A stretch of DNA of 9,046 bases from the NCBI GenBank assembly GCA_030038695.1, contig JASHSN010000090.1:1-9046 (forward strand), written 5' to 3'. The position numbers and the translations under genes were made by a program. The notes under the pieces were generated by a model. The model was not told the origin of the DNA. It made no database searches and saw only the letters and a list, made by a program, of their open reading frames with translations. Each line of letters opens with the position of its first letter. The first letter of the stretch is position 1. Below are positions 5,776 through 9,046 of this stretch, piece by piece. Source of the DNA: Nitrososphaeraceae archaeon (GTDB lineage: Archaea; Thermoproteota; Nitrososphaeria; Nitrososphaerales; Nitrososphaeraceae).

Positions 5776-6489
5776 TTAATGCTCATTTTTTTCTCCGTAC
5801 TTGCTCATCGTATTAATTATCTGTTCAACTTCTTCAGGACCATCAATCTTTCGTACCAACTTTCCAATTGATATTACGTCGCGAATATCCCCTTTCTGGC
5901 TCCATACTGCTTTTCCAATAACATGGGCAATCTTCAACTTAGGCAATACTTTGACCGATACTTCTAGAAATTGCTCCTCGGTATATGACGGTAGATGTAT
6001 GCGTCTAAATCGGGATTGCAATGGTCTTGACAACCGGCTGATCTCATTGCACGCGGCAAATACTTTACGCATCTGGTCTACCTTGATGTGCCCACTTTCC
6101 ATGAAGTTGAGCAACTTCTCCTGAAATTGTCTTGGCATCTTAGCTAATTCGTCTATACAAATAATCTTCGGCGTCTTCTCTTCTAGGACACCTAATATTC
6201 GGTTGGTTGTGTTGCTTCCATCAAAGTATGCTCCATTCTTGTATTAGATTATTCCTAACAGAAAAAGTGTCTTTGCACTGGCTGGAGGCCCAACGAATAA
6301 CAGATTATAATTGTCTTCGGCATCTACTGCGCGTTTTACTATGTCCCTTATATCATCGTAGCCGCGTTTCAAACTCAATTTCCTTACGAAATGAATCAAG
6401 TAGCATATTTCATATCATCTCATGTTGTTTTTAGGTAAGTTTGTATTTCTAGTGTTTAATGCTATTTCAATCCTCTCGACCTTTGACAC
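5776..6489 (-). pseudogene. Decayed AAA+ ATPase
   Basis: Read on the minus strand, one frame shows most AAA+ landmarks in order: an N-terminal IEIALNTRNTN (6439-6471), RGYDDIRDIVKRAVDAED, Walker A GPPASAKT (6268-6291), GSNTTNRILGVLEEK, Walker B IICIDEL, sensor-1-like FAACNEI, the arginine-finger region LQSRFRR and the lid segment KGDIRDVISIGKLV. A TAA at 6244-6246 breaks it just after Walker A, and a TGA at 6415-6417 lies near the N-terminus. Between about 6362 and 6394 a neighbouring frame reads FRKEIEFETRL, which looks more coding-like, so a pair of frameshifts probably surrounds it. The stretch between Walker B and sensor 1 also seems short. The intact part (5776-6138) alone lacks the ATP site. 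The upper boundary is a GTG at 6487-6489, but the true start may be lost. Subfamily (RuvB- or MoxR-like) is uncertain. Confidence 0.72.
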
Positions 6490-6524
6490 CTCCGGGATCA
6501 AAAGCAACAATGGGCAAAATCGCT

Positions 6525-6950
6525 TCAAAACTGGACCTGACCTGGGTTGTCGAATTGCTCTCCAGCTTGGGCTGCCAACTTCTCCACGACAGCGATATTG
6601 GGCAAAAGATCCTGCGGTAGACCATAACGCTCTTTTAAGTACTCAGGGTTGTTGTAAGAAATCCACACTTTTCCCTGGGAATCTTGCGCAACCAGAATTT
6701 TCAGTGGAAGGTCGAGGGCAATACTCGGTGTAGCCAGCATCAACGGTGTTCCAGCTTTTGGGTTGCCGAAAATCAGCAGCTTGGTGGGAGGCATTTTCAG
6801 CCCCCCCTTTGCTGCTTCTCCGCTGTGGTCGACCAGGGCAAATAGCTTCACTCCTTTGGATTGCAGAATGGTCTCGAGCCTATCCACCGTTTGGTCTACG
6901 GAGTGCGTGCTTGGAATTGTGACAATCCCTTCATCTTTCTGGGTATTCAT
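6525..6950 (-). CDS. DUF302 family protein
   Basis: From the ATG at 6950 the product is 141 residues. A longer frame reaches 7019, but its first 23 residues look unlike the family, and DUF302 proteins usually begin close to the IVTIPSTHSVDQTVDRL segment (here from residue 9). The core shows KLLIFGNPKAGTPLM and a following ALDLPLKILV, the conserved DUF302 stretch. The domain is a small alpha/beta fold of unknown role, sometimes linked to metal or heme handling; nothing here decides this. Codons are noticeably richer in G and C (many CTG, GTC, GCC, ACC) than in the surrounding genes, which points to acquisition from another organism, possibly a bacterium. The gene is intact and sits just upstream of the decayed AAA+ gene, which may have lost its start here. 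Confidence 0.85.
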   Translation of the reverse strand: MNTQKDEGIVTIPSTHSVDQTVDRLETILQSKGVKLFALVDHSGEAAKGGLKMPPTKLLIFGNPKAGTPLMLATPSIALDLPLKILVAQDSQGKVWISYNNPEYLKERYGLPQDLLPNIAVVEKLAAQAGEQFDNPGQVQF

Positions 6951-7274
6951 ATGACATGAGAGTTGTAGGAGTTCAATAAGCATTACTACTAGTTTAGGTT
7001 GTGAGGCATTGTAGTACATACATACACAAGTGGTTCTAGTAATGGGGACTGATTTCTAACAACATGATACAGTGTCACACCTTGCAAAGTTTAAAGCTTC
7101 GTTATCCATTTGTATTGTATAGCATAGGGGCTGTCTATTCTATGTGCATAGATAGGCGGATATCCTCCAACCTACAAAGAGAAAGAGTCGTTTCTGGGCC
7201 ATCCGAAGTTTGGACGCCCCAGTAAAAGACATTGAACCCATACGATGTAAGTATCACAAAATCCATTATAGAAC
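6951..7274. other. Spacer without a confirmed gene
   Basis: It contains a short dyad, TCTATG-TG-CATAGA at 7139-7152, and a plus-strand frame of 27 codons (7155-7235) after a TAG that reads ESFLGHPKFGRPSKRH before its stop. The latter has some coding look but no start codon and no family that I recognise. Otherwise nothing is seen. Confidence 0.4.
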
Positions 7275-7427
7275 ATGGACGATTCTTCTTGCAGATGTGT
7301 GAAGCCATTAGTCTGGAATGCTCTCACCTGCGACCGATGTGGTCGTCCAGAGGTGGACATTTTCCAAGCTGAGGGAGAGTTCTGCTGCTCGTGTTGGACA
7401 AAGAGAAAAGCTCAATGTCACGCCTAA
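7275..7427 (+). CDS. Small cysteine-rich (zinc-ribbon-like) protein
   Basis: The frame codes for 50 residues with eight cysteines: C6, C8, C19, C22, C37, C38, C40 and C48. The pattern CxC, then TCDRCGRPE (CxxC) and EFCCSCW (CCxC) fits a zinc ribbon with two metal-binding knuckles, possibly with a second site formed by the outer cysteines. The CxxCG-x-PE turn is typical of zinc knuckles, and the tail WTKRKAQCHA is basic. Such mini-proteins are usually nucleic-acid- or protein-binding; the role here is unknown. The start is ATG at 7275, with no ribosome binding site and only a weak promoter. No stop, frameshift or odd residue is seen, so it appears intact among decayed neighbours. A GC-rich hairpin follows about 110 bases downstream. 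Confidence 0.72.
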   Translation: MDDSSCRCVKPLVWNALTCDRCGRPEVDIFQAEGEFCCSCWTKRKAQCHA

Positions 7428-7533
7428 GTGAAGAAATCGTGATACGTCAAATGCTTGTTTGTTTGCAGGTAAATACCATATGATTGTATCTTCTACCAAC
7501 CTGTTGCAAGTTATAATGTATTATATTGGATAT

Positions 7534-7550
7534 CGGCGACTAAGTCGCCG
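7534..7550. repeat. GC-rich hairpin
   Basis: CGGCGAC-TAA-GTCGCCG is a perfect 7-bp inverted repeat with a three-base loop in otherwise AT-rich sequence. It could be an RNA hairpin, a terminator remnant or a DNA-binding site. No T run follows directly, so a classical terminator is doubtful. Confidence 0.6.
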
Positions 7551-7766
7551 TAGTATCTTTGAGGTTTCTTCATTTTCGATGTAACCAGGCGATGAAATTT
7601 CTTGCAAATTATATATTGTTCTCAATATAATATTCTGTAATATTGCACATACAATCTACATCGGTTAATACCTTTTCTAGTACGCATTCTCAAGAGGCCG
7701 CGTCTGGCTTAAGATTTGGAGTGACGGCAGCTGAATAAAGGTTTAGTATATTCGGATCTCGAAATC

Positions 7767-7776
7767 GGGGGGGGGG
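7767..7776 (+). repeat. Homopolymer of ten G
   Basis: Ten consecutive G followed by TGG in an AT-rich spacer. Such runs are prone to slippage and also to sequencing error; no gene depends on it. Confidence 0.8.
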
Positions 7777-7839
7777 TGGTTTATAACTGCGATTCTATTG
7801 CTTTTGGTTTTGCATTAGCGAATGCACAATATTCCATTA

Positions 7840-7989
7840 CTAAAGAATTCGGTCATTATAGTTCAAGGCGGAAATCCCACTTATATTTTTAGTGTTTAAT
7901 GCTATCTCAATAAACTCATTTACCTTATCTATTGCGGCTCCGCCACCTTCGTCCGACTGAAAATATTTGATCTTCTGTCTATCTGTCAT
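7840..7989 (-). CDS. Small frame sharing the IEIALNT peptide; possible AAA+ N-terminal scrap
   Basis: On the minus strand an ATG at 7987-7989 opens 49 codons ending at TAG 7840-7842. The product starts MTDRQKIKYFQSDEGGG and continues VNEFIEIALNTKNIS. The segment at 7879-7911 matches the N-terminal peptide of the AAA+ pseudogene (IEIALNTRNTN; 28 of 33 bases by my count) and another copy at 1686-1718. The frame has a sensible codon pattern up to that motif and then a short unrelated tail. The best reading is a truncated N-terminus of a related protein; a real small protein is possible. No ribosome binding site is seen. Confidence 0.4.
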   Translation of the reverse strand: MTDRQKIKYFQSDEGGGAAIDKVNEFIEIALNTKNISGISALNYNDRIL

Positions 7990-8092
7990 TCGTTTTGGTA
8001 GACAGCCTACTCATATGTCATTTCATTGATGTTTTCCTACTGGATAGTCAGTAATGTCACGCCTCTCCTTTCTAGATGAGTATAACCGCCGG

Positions 8093-8106
8093 ACTAGAAT
8101 TCTAGT
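8093..8106. promoter_or_regulatory. 14-base perfect palindrome upstream of the nitroreductase promoter
   Basis: ACTAGAATTCTAGT is fully self-complementary and ends 23 bases before the TATA-like element of the nitroreductase gene, a place where an activator or repressor could bind. Function is inferred from position only. Confidence 0.35.
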
Positions 8107-8129
8107 TATGCCTGATTGAACATCAACGC

Positions 8130-8137
8130 TATAATAA
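8130..8137 (+). promoter_or_regulatory. TATA-like element of the nitroreductase gene
   Basis: TATAATAA is centred about 29 bases before the TTG at 8163, the expected distance for a leaderless start there. Confidence 0.5.
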
Positions 8138-8162
8138 CAGAACTATGTAATGGTATGGCTGT

Positions 8163-8778
8163 TTGACTGAATCGAATAATGAAAGGATAACTACAACCAC
8201 AATTATAACAAAAACTGCAAAAATCGATCATCCTATAAATGAACTTATAGCAAGAAGGTGGAGTGCGAGGGCATTTTCTACCAAACCTGTCGAAAAATCA
8301 AAGCTGTTGTCAATCCTGGAAGCAGCTAGGTGGGCTCCATCTTCACGTAATGAGCAACCGTGGCGTTATATCGTGTTCACAAATGAAAATCCAGAAAAAT
8401 TAAAGAAAGCACAATCGGTTTTAAAGGACATAAATGAATACGCCAAAAGAGCGCCAATCCTAATTTGTGCAATAGCAAGGAAAACGTATTCTGATAACAA
8501 AAATTACAATAGGCTTCATTTTCATGATTTGGGAGCAGCTAACGAAAATATGTTTCTTGAGGCGTTCAACCAGGGTTTAATCATGCATGAAATGGGTGGC
8601 TTCGGAAGTATTCAATATACCTGAAGAATTTGAAATGGGCATTATGATAGCTATAGGTTATCAGGACACATATGATGTATTACCTGAAAGTCTAGTAAAG
8701 AAAGCACCTATGCCTAGAGAAAGGAAATCCTTATCAGAAATTGTATTTCTAGAAGAGTTGAATAATAGTTTCTATTGA
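8163..8778 (+). pseudogene. Nitroreductase-family FMN oxidoreductase, frameshifted
   Basis: Nitroreductase-family proteins are FMN-dependent enzymes of about 190-200 residues that use NAD(P)H to reduce nitro compounds, quinones or other substrates. The first frame (8163-8624) has the N-terminal FMN signature RRWSARAFSTKPV (residues 31-43), the helix LLSILEAARWAPSSRNEQPW (to residue 67), and HDLGAANENMFLEAFNQGL before MHEMGGF. It then runs into a TGA. The next frame continues with ASEVFNIPEEFEMGIMIAIGY and the usual C-terminal end at 8778. About five residues expected between MGGF and the ASEVF helix are missing, so a small out-of-frame deletion near 8598-8606 explains the break. The first frame has no ATG; the only start is TTG 8163, 29 bases after a TATA-like element. 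The enzyme is probably inactive unless the break is a sequencing error. Confidence 0.85.
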
Positions 8779-8970
8779 CCTAGATAGCTAGACATCGTGG
8801 CCGACTAGAAAAATCGTTTTAAATCCTAAATGAGTAACTAATTCCGCTCATCTAAAATCGCCCTAAGGCCCGGACACGTAATTCAGCAAACTCTATAGCT
8901 GTAGATACAGACGTGTGTCACAAAAAAACTTTCCTGGGACTGACCGAAAAATACGGGGAGGTGGGGTTGT

Positions 8971-9046
8971 GTGTATGTGTATGTGTACCTACCAATAGAA
9001 GTCAAGAACGGTGAACTCAAGCTCAAGGACATGGTAATCTCGAAGA
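8971..9046 (+). CDS. Possible 5' end of a gene running off the window
   Basis: A GTG at 8971 follows a strong ribosome-binding-like GGAGGTG (8957-8963) by seven bases and opens a frame to the window end: MYVYVYLPIEVKNGELKLKD and then MVISK. The start lies in a TG-rich microsatellite-like stretch, so other GTG codons in the same frame (8977, 8983) are possible. The peptide looks like coding sequence, but no family can be named from 25 residues. Confidence 0.35.
   Translation, partial: MYVYVYLPIEVKNGELKLKDMVISK

Larger units (their letters stand above)
7428..7839. other. Spacer with a GC hairpin and a G10 run, no gene
   Basis: AT-rich sequence with no recognisable coding frame. It holds a 7-bp GC-rich hairpin (7534-7550) and a homopolymer of ten G (7767-7776). 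A plus-strand frame ending at TAA near 7737 reads AASGLRFGVTAAE but has no start and no recognisable family. Confidence 0.45.

Noticed and set aside
5801..6124. Plus-strand 107-codon frame
   Set aside because: It is the antisense shadow of the AAA+ C-terminal region, whose sensor and arginine-finger motifs are readable on the minus strand.
6422..6733. Plus-strand 103-codon frame
   Set aside because: It is antisense to the DUF302 gene and the AAA+ N-terminus and has no motif of its own.
6951..7019. Longer start for the DUF302 protein at 7019
   Set aside because: The added 23 residues are unlike the family start, and the ATG at 6950 gives the usual domain boundary.
7172..7499. Two minus-strand frames of about 62 codons
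   Set aside because: They are antisense to the cysteine-rich protein, which has a far more convincing pattern.
1..9046. CRISPR array, tRNA, rRNA or complete insertion sequence
   Set aside because: No regularly spaced repeats, no cloverleaf with a T-arm GTTCRA pattern and no transposase with terminal inverted repeats were found on reading.

Overview
The window looks like an accessory stretch of a mesophilic archaeal chromosome, most likely an ammonia-oxidising thaumarchaeon of the Nitrososphaera/Nitrosocosmicus kind. The sequence is AT-rich. Several genes have a TATA-like element about 29-30 bases before the start codon and no ribosome binding site, as in leaderless archaeal transcripts. The protein types also fit: a PsbP-like remnant, ribbon-helix-helix regulators, a NikR-like regulator and small zinc-ribbon proteins. 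The lineage is an inference from style and gene content; no rRNA or other marker is present.

Left part (1-2358): the last codons of an upstream gene overlap an FtsX/MacB-type ABC permease (30-1325) at ATGA. Next come a C-terminal scrap of a PsbP-like protein (1516-1695, minus) and a 52-residue ribbon-helix-helix protein (1782-1940) whose stop overlaps a possible 31-residue reading frame.

Middle (2359-5458): a secreted four-cysteine protein of unknown role (2359-2910, minus), a broken gene in two frames (3293-3588) and a small hypothetical gene (3551-3784). These lead to the best-preserved module: a CDF metal-efflux transporter (3955-4905, minus) divergent from a NikR-like regulator (5054-5458, plus). 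The 148-base divergent region holds two different perfect inverted repeats and a repeated half-site next to TATA-like elements. The likely logic is metal-dependent control of efflux and self-regulation.

Right part (5491-9046): mostly gene decay. It has a collapsed SDR oxidoreductase with both ends fused in one frame, an AAA+ ATPase with a stop and probable frameshifts, an intact but compositionally different DUF302 gene (6525-6950), an intact 50-residue eight-cysteine protein (7275-7427), a small frame (7840-7989) sharing a peptide with the AAA+ pseudogene, and a frameshifted nitroreductase (8163-8778). A possible new gene begins at 8971 and runs off the end.

No tRNA, rRNA, CRISPR array or complete insertion sequence was seen. 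The points most worth following are the CDF/NikR-like control region, the threefold IEIALNT peptide repeat, and the small genes easily missed by length cut-offs (RHH at 1782, cysteine-rich protein at 7275).
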